This document shows, in pieces, positions 11,962 through 23,932 of a stretch of DNA of 64,000 nucleotides. Numbering within the stretch: the stretch's first letter is position 1; each line of letters opens with the position of its first letter. Both the position numbers and the translations under genes were made by a program. The DNA is from Lineolata rhizophorae (taxonomy: Eukaryota; Ascomycota; Dothideomycetes; Lineolatales; Lineolataceae): contig MU001682.1 in assembly GCA_010093515.1 (NCBI GenBank), forward strand, positions 792,215 to 856,214, read 5' to 3'. Below the pieces are notes generated by a model. The model saw nothing but the letters and a program-made list of their open reading frames with translations. It did no database searches and was not told the origin of the DNA.

Positions 11962-13221
11962 TTACGCGCTCGGCAACTTGGCGAGGTTGAGCCCCTTGTT
12001 CCGCACGTATTCCTCGGTGAGTATCTCCTCGCGCGCGGCGTAGAGGTACTTGTACGCGGTGCGGATGGTGCCGTCGGACACGCCGGCCGGCTCCGCGATC
12101 TCCTTGGGCGACTTGGGCTCCGCCATGACGTGGCTGGCCATGTAGATGCACGCCGCCGCCGCCGACAGCGGCGACCGGCCCGCCAGCGAGCCCACCGTCG
12201 TCATGCGGTCCGCCAGGTCCACCGACACCACCGTCGCCGCGTTGGACAGGCCCAGCATGTTGCAGAAGCGGCGGCAGAGCTCGGCCGCCGGCGTCGACGA
12301 CGTCGTCGTGTACGCGTCGTTGGACCCGATGACGCCTGCCGTTTGCGCGCGTGGTTAGAAGCGTGATCATCGTGAGAAGGGAGGGAGGGGGGAGGGGGGA
12401 GGGAAGAGCGAAGGAAGGAGTCATGTGTGCAGCGAGTCTCGAGCCGGCTGGATGCGGACGAGGGCTGCGTCGGGGCTCTGCGCGCAGGCCGGCCAAGGGT
12501 ACTTACCGCCCGTGTTCACCGTCTGCGACTTGGGCCGCTGGTTGGCGAAGAACTTCTCGAGCGCCTTGAAGGTGCGGCCAATCTCCTTCTTGGACACGTT
12601 GGTCATCTCGTAGATCTCGCGGAAGGTGCGGGGCACGTTGTTCTGGCGGCAGGCGATGAAGATGCAGCCGGCGATGATGGCGTCCTGGCTCTTGCCCTTG
12701 AAGGCCTTGGCGTCGTCGGTGAGCTTGAAGAGGTGCTTGGCCGTGTCGGACACGGCGTGGGGCAGGTGCTGGCTGTCGCAGAGGGAGCCGATCTGCTTGT
12801 AGGCCGCCAGCAGCGTCTTGGTGCTCTTGTCGTGCGTCGCCTTGTTCTGGGCCCGGTGCAGCTCCTTGGACCGGGCTGAGTCGCCGAAGGCGATGTTGGT
12901 CTGCAGCTGCGAGCCGTTGAGCAGCGGGTTCGCCGCGTCGCCCACCCGGCTCGGGTCGTCGTTGTTCTGGTCGTCGTTGGAGAAGGTGCGCCACTCGGAC
13001 CGCGTGTCCACCATGCGCGCCGCCAGCACCGTGCCGCAGCTCATGCAGATGGTGTCGCCCGCCGTCGCGTCGTCCTTGAGCTGCGGCGGGTCCTCCTGGC
13101 AGTACGGGCAGATCAGGTGGATGTTGAGGTTCTCCTGCCACTCCTGGTCCTGCTCCTGCGCGGCCTCGGGCTCGCGCACCTCGCCGGGCGAGAGCGGCAG
13201 CGGGTTGCCCATCATCGCCAT
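11962..13221 (-). CDS. Transcription initiation factor IIB (TFIIB)
   Basis: Two exons on the minus strand, 12507-13221 and 11962-12335, joined in phase 1 over a 171 bp intron, for 362 residues. The N-terminal zinc ribbon is visible (CPYC, then CMSCG), followed by the B-finger/linker segment (EWRTFSND). Two cyclin-like repeats then follow: one in exon 1 (about residues 130-225) and one in exon 2. The second ends with a PKSPKEIAEPAGVSDGTIR helix-turn-helix that contacts the BRE/TBP-DNA complex. TFIIB bridges TBP at the promoter to RNA polymerase II. The upstream in-frame GTG at 13224 is not used in this model; ATG at 13221 gives MAMMGN. It corresponds to yeast SUA7. An EAF-type elongation factor is divergently transcribed upstream. 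Confidence 0.95.
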
Positions 13222-14292
13222 CACAGCGGGCAGCCTAGAAGCGAAGGAAGGGAGGCTGCGGTGGTCGGGGTAGAAGTGGGCGCAGAGGTTGGTGGAAGCG
13301 AGCGGCGGAAGGAAATCGGTGAAAGCGCCGCGGCTGGTGGCGGGACGCTGGCTGGCGGTGACTCAGGAAGAAAGCGGCGGGCCACTGGAGCGCCGCCGCG
13401 ATCCGGTCTCTTCCCGCGCAGCGCAAAGAGATGCAAGACGCGCGCGCGGACGGGGTTGAAGCGAAGGAACGTGCGCTTGAGGCGTCGACGGAGCGCGCGG
13501 GCGAGGGAGCTGGAGGCAGCGCGGAGGCGTGGTGGAGGCGAGGCCGGACGAGGCTGAGCGACGCCTGGATATGGCCCGGCCATGACTAAGCCGGATTCAA
13601 GATCACGTGAGGCGCCCAAGCGAGCGATCGTCGGCGCGCGGCGCAGGGGTTCCCCCGGCCTCAGCCCTACCCCGTCGGCGCCGCCCGCCGGCGACTTGTT
13701 TCGCTCTTCACATGGACGCATGCGCGCAGCAGCTTGCAATGCGCGAACACTGGCGCTCTTTTTGTTCTTTCTACTGTTCTGGGCGGGGCGCTGGGGGCTG
13801 CTTCTTCTCCGCTGGCTTTGCTTGCCTCACTCCTCGCTCCACTCCGCGGAGCCCAGGTGCGCTTCTGGAGACCAATTGATCCCGCCCGTTCAGACGCTCC
13901 AGGAACCCGCAGCGCCGGCGGCACGCGTTTCCCTCGGAGCTTCGGATTACGGGCGGACACGCGAAGCTGCGCGACACGGGCGTCGAGAGGGCGGCCGGGA
14001 CTCTGGCCGCGCCCGAAATAGCAGCGGAAGGCGGCTTCTTGGCGTCACGTGCCGGCCCCGTCCGCCTCGCTCGCGCCAATTGGCCCCGGCGCGCGGCCTT
14101 GTTTCTCCACTCCCTCCGCCTTGTACGCCTCGCCGGGACTGCTGCACTCTCTGCCTCATGTAGCGTCCGCACCGCGCGCCCGTCATTGACGCGTCTTTTC
14201 GACCAGCGTCCCCGCCGATTTCTGTCCGGCCACCCGCCTACCCGGGATCAACACCTCCGTCTGTTCACGATCCCGGTGACACGCTGGACACC
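13222..14292. other. Divergent promoter region between TFIIB and EAF genes
   Basis: About 1.07 kb, strongly GC-rich and CpG-rich, with many overlapping random-looking open frames on both strands. No separate gene is supported. Both flanking products act in RNA polymerase II transcription. Confidence 0.5.
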
Positions 14293-16273
14293 ATGGCGTC
14301 TCCACGCCCGGCCAGCCCGACGACCGTCGTCGATCCCTTCAAGAACGCCCGTTACACCATTGTCGCCGGCGAGGCTCTCTCGCGCGGCAACTCCTCTTCC
14401 TCCGGCCAAGCCGGGGCCTTTGGCACCATTCGATGTGAGCCTCCTCCAGCAACATCCAGCGTTTGAAATGACTCGCCCAGCCGCACAGGAAGCTAACGTG
14501 CTCCCAGACAACGTCAAACCGCCATCCCTCTCTTCCCAGTCCACTCGAACAACCATAACATCCCCATCCAGCTCCTCCCCCTCAACCGCCGCTACCAATT
14601 CCAACAAAGGCCACTCCACCCTAAACCTCACCGCTACCGACCTCTCCTCCGCCGACCGGTCCTACACCTACACCGGCACATCCCACCCCCCCTCAGCATC
14701 TTACGTCCTCATCTTCGACCCCTCCCGCCAAACCGCCACGCTCGAACCCGTGTCCTCAACATACACCTTCAACCTCACCTCGACCCCGACCGAGCCCTCT
14801 GCCGACAAGCTCGCCCGCCAGCACAAGCACATCCGGCCCCCGCACTCCACATCCGTCGGCGGCGCCCTCACCGCGTCCGATGCCTGGGACACCGGCGACG
14901 TGACGGACGACGGCGGCGCGCTCGGAGGAGCCGCGCTGGGAAGAGGCCCGAGGCCGGACACGGACGACGAGGCGCCCAACCTCTCGGACGAGCCCGATAC
15001 GCACAACCCTTTCGACTTCCGCCATTTCCTCCCGACGCGGCGCAAGAGGACGCTACGGGACAGGAGCGACGGCGGTGCCGCCGCAGCCGTGGCGCCGTCG
15101 CCGGAACCGGGCACGCTCAGCGCGGCCGGCAGCGCGGCGGGGACGCCGAGACGGGGTGCGGAGCCGACGCCGACGCCGGCGCCGACGGCAAGAAATAAGG
15201 CGGGCAAGAAGGCCGAGAAGAGCGTCAAGACGGAGGCGGGCAGCAAGCCGGCCAAGGCCAACAAAGTGCCAGCGGCAAGCACGACTACGACGACGACGAC
15301 GGCCGCCACGACAACAACGACCAAGAAGCGCCGCGAGCAGGACGCCGCCGCGCCCACGAGCCCTTCGCAGCCGCCGCCACCGCCGCAGCAGCAGCCCCAG
15401 CCCAGCGCTCGGCCCCCCATCCCCTCAGTCCGGCTCGACCGCCGCGCCAGCACGCGCCCTACCGCCGACGCCCCAGCCAAGCCCGCCAAGCCGGCCGCGC
15501 CTCCCTCCCCATCGCCGTCGTCCTCACCCGCGCCCTCGCCGGCGCCATCGGCCTCGGCCTCGCCGCGCTCGTCCCGCTCGCCCGCGCCCGACAAGCCGGA
15601 CGCCCGGCCCGCCTACGACGCGGGGTCGGACGCGGACTCGTCGGACGGCGACGGCGGCGGCGGGCTCGAGATCGACTTCGGCGACGAGGGGCCGCCGGCG
15701 AGGGGCAGGGCGCGGCGCGTGGGCGGGGTGGGGGGCGTGGGCGTGGTGGCGCTCGAGGCGGCGAGGGGGGCGGTCGGCGGGGGGCCGATTAGTTTGAGGA
15801 GCGCGGCGAATAGTGCGAGTCCGGGGCAGAGGTGGGGGGTGGGTGGGAGGAGGGAGAGGGGGCGTAGGGGAAGGGAGGAGGAGGAGGAGGAGGAGGGGGA
15901 GGGGGATGTTGGTGGTGAGGGAGAGGGGGAGGGGGAGGGTAGTGAGGAGGATGAGGAGGAAGGGGATGGGGATGGGGATGTGGATTTGTTGGATGTTGGG
16001 GTTGGGGACGGGAAGGGAGGGAGGGGGAGGGATGAGGATGTCGATGTCTTGGAGCTGGGGAGTCCGGCGCATGGGGGGGTGGGACTGGGGCAGGGGATGC
16101 CGATGGAGGAGGATGAGGATGAGTTGGATTTGGAGGAGGTTATTAGGCAGGGGTTGGGGGAGGAGTTGGATGGGGAGGGCGAAGAGGAGATGGAGGATGT
16201 GGATATGGCGGATGGGGGTGGGGCGGAGGTGGTGGAGGATGTGGAGAGTGAGGAGGAGAGTGAGGAGGAATAG
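14293..16273 (+). CDS. EAF-type RNA polymerase II elongation factor subunit (ELL-associated factor, N-terminal domain)
   Basis: Two exons, 14293-14434 and 14508-16273, joined in phase 1 over a 73 bp intron; 635 residues. The first ~125 residues resemble the Eaf N-terminal domain: a PFKNARYTIVAGEAL start, a FGTIRYNVKPPS strand spliced at the intron, then YVLIFDPSRQTATLEPVSSTYTFNL. Eaf partners ELL to stimulate elongation. The remainder is disordered: Ala/Pro/Ser/Thr-rich, a Lys-rich basic block (about 285-330), then a very acidic Glu/Asp/Gly C-terminus from about residue 520. The longer open frame beginning at 14039 has no Eaf strand and runs through the intron, so ATG 14293 is preferred. The coding strand of the tail is an almost pure purine tract. 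The family call is moderately sure; the C-terminal half has no recognised domain. Confidence 0.75.
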
Positions 16274-17299
16274 GAGATGGATGGGTGAGTGGTTGGATAA
16301 AGGGTGTGTGAATGGCACTGTTTGGTTTGGAATGTAGGTGGTAAATATGGGAGGAGGGTATTTTGTGTGCAATTTACTTTCCAGATGCTATGTGCGTACC
16401 ACTAGGTCGGATTCCCTTTTTCACTGAGAGACTTATGGAGCTAGGGTCTTTCAAGTTCGTGATTAGATTCTCTCACGTTCTTGCTAGACAATTTAGCAAT
16501 TACAGCTACTCCTGATGGTTTTGTGCATGTTGAAAAGGGGAAAGGTCAAGAAGGGCGGAGTGGAAGGTTGAAATGCGACAGAATGTCGCAAGATTTGCAC
16601 GTTAAAACCGTACCAGCAAGTATCACATTGCCTACAGCATACTTCAAGTATGAAACTCGAATAAAGAATTAAACCTGTTTTTATCGGTTGTGCTGGCTGT
16701 GGACCAATCATGTTGAGTTTGAATGCACGAAAACTTGTAGTCAGTAGTTTGCCACACCACCGCGAGATTGTCAAAGTATTGTAATGGACGCCATATTAAT
16801 TCCGCCGCGAATGAAGTTTGAGGCTTTAATCCGTCCCCGGAATTTGGTAAGGACGCGAGCTTTTTCAAACATCATGATTAATCTGTCACACTGGAGTCCA
16901 ATTACGACTCCGGCCTCACTAAGCCACTGATGCTATATAAAGTCTCACACTATAGCCGTGACCACTACACGTTGACCAACATTCAAAAAGAGGTTTAGAC
17001 CTCGACTTTTAGGATACAGTAGAAATCGCAATGTTAAATCGCGACGTACTCATACCGTGTTTAAAAGAGTACAAAGATCAAGCTAGATAGCCTGATACAG
17101 GAAGCCAAACCAGAAAGGCAAACGCCCGAAACAACCCGGCCAAAAACTCTAAATTCAAATGAGAAAAGTAAATTAAAGAAAGACGTTGACAGCTAAGAAA
17201 CCTATGGGGTACAGGGTATTATCGTCATTTGTAAGATCACATTTCACGTATCCACGCCCATAGATCCGCAACCGAACCTCACTAGACCTCTTCAGGTCT
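16274..17299. other. Intergenic DNA
   Basis: About 1 kb between the 3' ends of the convergent EAF (+) and SUMO-motif (-) genes. It becomes AT-richer than the flanking coding DNA. Short open frames only; no gene is supported. Confidence 0.5.
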
Positions 17300-17782
17300 T
17301 TACTCCTGCTTCACAACATCCAAACTTACTCCTTCCATCTCCGCCCCCATATCAACCCCAATCTCGGCCCCCTCATCCATCTCTTCGCCCTTCACTTCCT
17401 CACTCTTCACTCCCTCCTCCGTCTTCACTACCGCCTCCTCCCTCTTAACAACCCCCTCCCCCTCCTTCTTCACTCCCTTCCTTCCCCCCACAGCCCTCGG
17501 ACGTCCCACCGCCCCGGTACGCCCCACCCTCCCCCTCTGCACCACCGGCTTCCAAATCCTCCTGAACCTGAACACCGTCCTTGGCCGCCGATACACCATC
17601 TCATTGGCCCCGGTCTCGGAGTTGAACCGCAACGAGTACCCACCTGACTCCGCGACGACTTCGATGCGGCGCCCGAGCACGAAGTCCAGGTCGTCTGTAA
17701 TTTGGCGCAGGCGGCGGATGTTGTCGCTTAGCTCGCGGAGCTGGCGGGCTACCAGCGTCTGGGAGCGAGTTTGCACAGGCAT
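17300..17782 (-). CDS. Small uncharacterised protein with six tandem SUMO-consensus (psi-K-x-E) motifs
   Basis: Single exon, 160 residues, ATG at 17782. I do not recognise the family. The N-terminal half (1-75) is charged and helical, with a probable short coiled coil at residues 11-38, then FVLGRRIEVVAESGGYSLRF and an RRPRTVFRFRRIWKP segment rich in Arg and aromatics. Residues 80-105 are Arg/Gly-rich and basic. The C-terminal tail is built around repeated Val-Lys-x-Glu: K105, K113, K120, K126, K131 and K158, the last four residues of the protein being VKQE. This matches the SUMO-acceptor consensus six times. A TATAAAAGG element lies about 240 bp upstream, which supports a real transcription unit. 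The basic middle suggests nucleic-acid binding; that and SUMO modification are inference. Confidence 0.65.
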   Translation of the reverse strand: MPVQTRSQTLVARQLRELSDNIRRLRQITDDLDFVLGRRIEVVAESGGYSLRFNSETGANEMVYRRPRTVFRFRRIWKPVVQRGRVGRTGAVGRPRAVGGRKGVKKEGEGVVKREEAVVKTEEGVKSEEVKGEEMDEGAEIGVDMGAEMEGVSLDVVKQE

Positions 17783-18017
17783 GGGGTTTATGCCCTTGAT
17801 TCAAGAGGGTGTTTTTGTGGGTCCTGCGAGTGCAAGGACAGGTATGGAGAGATGAAGAAGAGAGCAAAAGGTTTGAAGGAGTTTGGTGCGTGGTGAGCCC
17901 GTCGAGGCGTGAGAGCAAACTTATGATGCGTTGGTGGAGATGGGGTTGCAAGTGATGCATGTGATGATTGAAAGACGCCAAACGCGTTGATGTCAGGGAA
18001 AGAGTGCTCAGCGCCGT

Positions 18018-18026
18018 CCTTTTATA
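18018..18026 (-). promoter_or_regulatory. TATA box of the SUMO-motif protein gene
   Basis: The minus strand reads TATAAAAGG, a near-perfect TATA consensus, about 236-244 bp upstream of the ATG at 17782. This implies a 5' leader of roughly 200 bases. Confidence 0.5.
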
Positions 18027-21000
18027 TTCCTTCGTTGCAGCGAGTCTGACCTCGGACTCTGCGTGATGTGCCACCTCCCTACCACCAATGCCGGCAACCG
18101 GCCCGCGATCATCTTCACATCTACGCTGACATGGCATTTCCCGGCATATCTGCAACCTTCTTGCCTCCCCAGTCTCGCACGGGCAGCGCTCGACGCGATC
18201 GAATCACGACGCTTCGATTTGCAAACGAGCCTCACTTTCAGTGCTTACGACCACCTTGACGTCTGATTGGCCGACGGGACTTTCTTGCTTGGGCAGCATC
18301 GACTTGCCAGCGGCGGACTCGCGACTGCATCACCTCGCTGCTAATGAATGGCAACGCCGCGTGGTACGGACGTGGACGCGTCGTGGCATGGAAATATCAC
18401 GCGGACTGAGAGTGCTACTTCTACCCTGGTGGCTTTATTGTTTCTAAAACGGCGATGTCTGTTAGAGGTCCTTTCCGGGGTCATCGCTGAACAGGCGAGC
18501 CATCTATCGCCAAATCGAGCTGGGGCACACCATACATACCCTCGAGACCCCACGTATAGACATTGGTTCAAAAGGTGATATAGATCTACCTCAAGTTCCC
18601 GACGTGTCTTCTGGTCCGCGTCGAGTAGCCATTCAAGAGCACGTCACGATGTGTGACTCGTGGTTCCTGCTGGAGAAGGCCGCTGACGAAAATTTTGAGG
18701 CACGACCCTGGTAGACAGCGTAGCAACCTTCTCCCACTATGTGAACTTTTTTGACAGAATATTTTAGTCACTTTCAGCGGCTTGACAGCACTCATAAATT
18801 GCCATGGCAATTGAAACAACGAAAATTCCACTCAACTTTGCCCAAGAGGTTCCTATCCGTGACGGGAATAGACTTGCTTTCACTTTGACTTCACTTGTAC
18901 AGTTGTAATAGTCAAAACTCCCCGAGTGGTCCACCATGGCATGGAAAATCTAGGGTCCTCCACTCATGTTGGAACAAATCGAGTGCAATAACTCACTTTT
19001 CAGGGCGTCGGTCGCATTCTTCGCACGGAAGAACTCCACAATGCGTTGTTCATTACGTCAGTGCTGCCAGTGCGGGGCCACACTGAGATTCCACCTTAGT
19101 AATTGCATGCAGCGAGGATAGTTTATGGAAGGAAAGGGGGAAAGTCTAAATGCACAATAAGCATCAATACCACCGAAACGAACACACAGTGCTGGTCTAT
19201 ATACAATGCAAATCACTCTACTATAAATACGTCATGTCCAACCTTCTAAACCTTCCAAAACCGAATTCGCTCCACACATCCCGCCAGCAATCGACCTAGA
19301 AACACTAAAGACATTCCGCACCCCTCACCACAGCCCCCTCCCCATCATCTCCACAACTAACATCAAACCCACACCCCCAACTCCCCCTCTCCATCCCTCC
19401 CCCCCGCATCTTCCCTCTCCCCTCACTCTCCCGCACCCTCGCCCCTCCCGCCGCGCCTTCTGCCTCCCATCTCGAACACCGCATCGCCCCCCATACCGCA
19501 TCGTCGGCGCCCGTCCAAGTCGCCCGCACCCAGCGCCTGCGCATCCAGAACAGTCCCGTCGAAGCCAAATGCCTCACCCGCCACCCCCTAGCTCCATCGC
19601 GTCGAACGCCGCGCTGCAGCGCCTCGCACAGGGTCGCGCGGCTTCACTCGTCCTCGTCCGCCATGCCGGCGGCGGGCTCGTATGCGCCGTCCGGAAGGCT
19701 GCCGGTTCGCCCGGCGCGATGGCTGAGATGTGCATTGAGGCTTACGCGACTGGCGGTTCGCGGGGAGATGGCGGTGGGTGAGCTGCGGGGCGGTTGATGC
19801 GCGGCGTAGGCGGCGCGGTGTGCGGAGTAGTGGGGAAGTGAGAGGGTGGGCGAGGATGGGATGGAGCTGGAGGTGGAGAAGAGGATGGGAGATTGCTGGG
19901 TGGAGTGGGCCGTGGACGGAGGGGGGGAGGGGGAAAGGGTATGTTAGAGATGGTGAGGTGGGGGATTGCAGCCGGTTTGGTTGGGCAGAGGGAGAGGAAG
20001 GGAGGAAGAGTGTGGGTTAGGTGCGGCTACTCTGCAGACGGAGTGCAGGGCTCACTGTGAATGCGGACGTTGGGGTGAATTGGAAGAGTGTAGGTAGGTT
20101 ATTTTGCGTGCTAGAAGGGTGTTTGAGCTGTGCACTCGCGAAAGTAAAGGCAAAGAGGACCCTATCATCCTCAGAACCAGCTCCTTCACCAACGGCTTTT
20201 TTCCCCTTGCAAAATCCAAAGGAGTTTGATGAGTGACCCTAAACAGCAATGAGGACAGCAATCAGGTAGCGGGTCCCTTGACAAGGCAGTCGCTGACTAC
20301 TCACAGCCAAGCTAGCCCGCGAATTACCTCATGCGGCCAGACGGGTCGAATTGCACCGGAGCAAGCACCGCCGAGTGTTGGCGCATTTGCGGGCAGGGCC
20401 CATGCCCAGACAAAGGTAGAAGGTTAAAAGCATTGAAGAAAGGTACGCTGCAAAACAAGAAATAGCAGTGCGTCACGTCTATATAGTTCTCTGTCCTGCG
20501 GGGTGCGGTTTCGATTTTGATAGATCTGCGCGCCCCAAAGCACGGCTGAGGCAAGTGATTGAATAGCCGGCGACAGTCAAGTTGGGTGACGGCGCATAGA
20601 AATAAAGTAATCATCTAGATGCCAGAATAACTACCGCGGCGCGTGGGAATACGGGTTTGCGAAAGTTGACCTAGATCAGACCTCCTCTTCTCCTAGGTAG
20701 TTATTAGGAAGCAATTTAGTATATCCGGGCCCAAGTAAACGGAAGCCTCCTCGTGTACATCAACAAGGTAATCTAGATACGGGCTTGATACGATTCGCGC
20801 CACTTTCCCATTCTCCACGACCCAAGCCTGCGGCCCAACCTCCACTCCAACCCATCCACAGCATTACCAGTGCACCACCATCACTCGGCTTCAACCCCGA
20901 GACACGCAGTAGAAGCACAAGAAACAAGCCACCCTCCCTCCAGCATCCCGCACGGCCCGAACCCAGACCCCCCGCGCAGCAGCCCTCCACGCCCCACCCT

Positions 21001-22090
21001 CACGATTCGAGTCCAGCAGCACAAGCACAGCACCACACCATCCAACCCCAGCCCCACACCCTCTCTCACCATTTCCACCACGCACGCTCCGCACTCGCAC
21101 CACAGCGCTCCACGGCAAAGCAAAAGTCTAAAGTCTCATTGCACAACACAACTATCCCCTACATACCCATCTAACCCCCTCCCCGCCCCTCTCCCAACAA
21201 ACCTACCTACATATGTACCCGCGCGCCCGCCTACCTACCTCTACATTAGCCAAGCGGCAAGCAGCAAGATCCCGAAACGAGAAGCCGAGGAGGCGACTCG
21301 ACGACCGTGCGTCCGCAAGACCGCTGCACAAGCTACGATCGCACCGCCGCCGAGGCGGCCGCGGTAGTCAGCACGCCCACGCTCCGGACGGCGCGATTGC
21401 GCGGCTAGGATCGAGAATATATACCTAGAGAAAAAGCCAAAAAGAAAAGAGACATCCTCTCCGAACGCATGCAAGCCTAGAACCGGAGTACCGAACCGAG
21501 AACAGGGAGAAACAGAAACAATACAAGACCCCCAACGCAGGCCGTGGCCGCCTCGGGCCGTGGAGTCGGGGGATGAGAGCAGAAGCAGAATAGTTTCGGT
21601 TCATGTCACGATGATCTTTGCCTATGCCAGCCGTAGAAAGGAGCGCTTCGGCCGTATTAACAGGGACGAGTCGCGCAAAAAGAGCCACCACCACCACCAC
21701 CACCGTACCGAGCAATCCGCGTCTTCGGAGAGGCCATTATAGTCCCTGGCACTCGCCGAAGGCGAAGAAGGGAAAGCTTGAATTAAAAAAAAAGGATTGG
21801 AAAACGCCAGCCCGAATGCAAGAGGTTTATGCCCATTACCTGGCGAGACCGCGCCACATGCCTTACTTCTCTCATCCCCGCCGTTTATTTTTGCGCGTCT
21901 GCGCGATGCCCCAAGATGCATGGAACGCCTCGGGGTAGCAGGCGACTTTTTCTTAAGTGCTCCGTCTCGCGCCCGAATACTTCTTTTTCAGCACGACGAC
22001 TCTATCACGCTACTCCCCTCGCCCCTCGACTCTGCTCCCCTTGCTCCTCTCCTCTCCTCTCCTCTCCTCCGCCCGTTCACCTACCCATCC
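18027..22090. other. Gene-poor region
   Basis: About 4 kb with no gene I can support. Open frames are short (under 100 codons) or low in complexity: a Pro/His/Ser-rich frame at 20870-21367 (+), and mutually overlapping frames around 19300-20020 on both strands. A pyrimidine block of about five CTCCT units lies at 22045-22070. The right end (21400-22090) should hold the PRPP synthetase 3' UTR. A short non-conserved gene or noncoding RNA cannot be excluded. Confidence 0.45.
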
Positions 22091-23932
22091 CTAATCGTAA
22101 TTAAACAACACCGAGATGCTCTCTCCATAATGAACGCGGCGAATCGCCTATAACACGACAACCCCGTCAACGCAAGCCATGACACACGCACACACAGAAA
22201 AAAAAAACCACAAAATAACAGACAAGCCCACTCACCTCAGCAAAAACATTGCCCACCTCCAGCACCTCGAGCTTGGCGCACCGCCTCGCGTTCTCCGTCT
22301 GGTCGATCGAGTTGGTCACCACCACCTTGTCCAGCGCCGACGCCTTGATGCGCTCGATGGCGTCGCCCGACAGCACCCCGTGCGTCACCAACGCGTACAC
22401 CAGCTGTGCGCCCTCCTTCTTGAGCAGCTTGGCCGCCCGCGTGATGGTGTTGCTCGTGTCCGCCAGGTCGTCCACCAGGATCGCCGTCCGCTCCGACACG
22501 TCGCCGACGAGCATCATGGTCGCGTTCTGCCGGTCCGAGATCTGCGTCGGCCGGCGCTCCTGCGAAAAAATTAAAAAAAAGGGGGGGTTTGTGTGTTGGC
22601 CAAAAAGGGGACCCGAGCGGATGAGGGAGGAAAAGGAAGGAAAAGGAACATAAAAAAGAAAATAAAAGACAAACCTACCTTATGTATCAAGGCGAACGGC
22701 ATGCCCAACGCGTCCGCAATCGCCGTCGCCCTCTTGGCGCCTCCCGCGTCCGGACTCACAATCACGCCCTTCTCGCGGAAATTCGGTATCTTGTACTGGA
22801 TATAGCGCCGCAGCAGGTGGCGCCCGTACAGATTGTCCACCGGGATGTCGAAGAAGCCCTGGTACTGCGGGTCGTGCAGGTCCATGGTGATGACGTGGTC
22901 GGTGCCCGCGCAGGTGAGCAGGTCCGCCACCAGCGTGCCGGCCTGCGCCACCCACTGCCGGTACCCGCGCTGCGGTGTGAAGTTGGGCGGCTTGGTGAGG
23001 GGCTGCCCGTTGGCCGCGGCCGTCGTCGTTGTAATTGTCCCGGATGACGTCGTGGTGGACGCCTTGTTGAGAGAGGCCTCCTCGGGGATCGACGCCGCCA
23101 GCTGCGGAGAATTCGTCTTTGCGCCTTGGTGATGATGGTGGTGGTGATAGCTGCCACCGCCGCCATGGTGTCCGTGATGCTGTTGTTGTTGTTGCTGTTG
23201 CTGTTGCTGCTGGCCAAAGTAGTCGGCCAACGACGAGGAGGCGGCCCCCTTGACGCTGCCGCTGTGGTTCGACGTCTCCGAGTCCTGCGTGTCGCTGCGG
23301 CGCTTGGTGGACGAATTGGCGCTATTGCTGCTGCTGCTGTTGTTGTTGGCGAAGTTGCTGTTGTCTTCGGACCCGCACGTCGACTGGCGCGTCGGCGCGA
23401 TGCCATTGACGCCGTTGGCGTGCCGGTGGTCCAGCTGCAGGCGGCCCAGCTGCCTGTGCAGCATGTCGCTGCCGTTGGCGAGGCCGGCGCTCTCGGCCTG
23501 GCCCGGGTACGGCGTCTGCGGGCGCGAGTCGAACGTGTAGCCGGGCTTGCCACCAGCAGCAGCGGCGGCGCTGCCGCCGGGCTGGCCGGGCCCGACGCGG
23601 GCCAGCGGCGCGCCCACCTTGTTGTAGGGGATGTCGCTCTGGCGGCTGTAGGGGAACAGAGGCAGCACGGCCGTGACCTTCTTGGCCGAGGCCGTCTTGC
23701 AGGCCGAGATGGTGATGAGCAGCTCCATGAAGTGGTCGTTGACCTTGCCGCCGCCCGACTGGATGATGTAGACGTCCTTGCCGCGCACCGACTCCTGGAT
23801 CTCGACGCGGGTCTCGCCGACGGAGAACTTGCCGAGCAGGATCTTGGCCGGCGGGATGCCCAGGTGGTTGCAGATGGCCTCGGTGAGGTGCGGGTGCGAG
23901 GACCCGCCCAGGACGACCATGTTGCGTACCAT
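22091..23932 (-). CDS. Ribose-phosphate pyrophosphokinase (PRPP synthetase) with large non-homologous insert
   Basis: Three exons on the minus strand: 22679-23932, 22236-22559 and 22091-22147, all phase 0, for 544 residues. The last exon codes only 18 residues (AIRRVHYGESISVLFNYD) and is shorter than a usual open-frame cutoff. The enzyme makes PRPP from ribose 5-phosphate and ATP for purine, pyrimidine, His and Trp synthesis. Visible motifs: GGSSHPHL and KFSVGETRVEI near the start, LLPLFPYSRQSDIPY at the end of the first half, DLHDPQYQGFF, SPDAGGAKRA and the PRPP-binding LVDDLADTSNT loop. Between the YSRQSD segment and RGYRQWVAQAG lies an insert of about 190 residues with poly-Asn, poly-Gln, poly-His and Ser stretches. 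It resembles the non-homologous regions of yeast Prs1/Prs5, which couple to cell-integrity signalling. ATG 23932 is preferred; the upstream extension lacks family sequence. Confidence 0.93.

Noticed and set aside
14039-14292. N-terminal extension of the EAF-like frame
   Set aside because: The extension is in the frame that reads through the intron at 14435-14507. The Eaf N-terminal sequence is in the other frame from ATG 14293.
19305-20020. Overlapping small frames on both strands
   Set aside because: Mutual overlap, Arg/Gly-rich composition and absence of motifs argue for artefact.
20870-21367. 165-codon His/Pro/Ser-rich plus-strand frame
   Set aside because: Low complexity, opposed by frames on the other strand, with no promoter, splice or family support.
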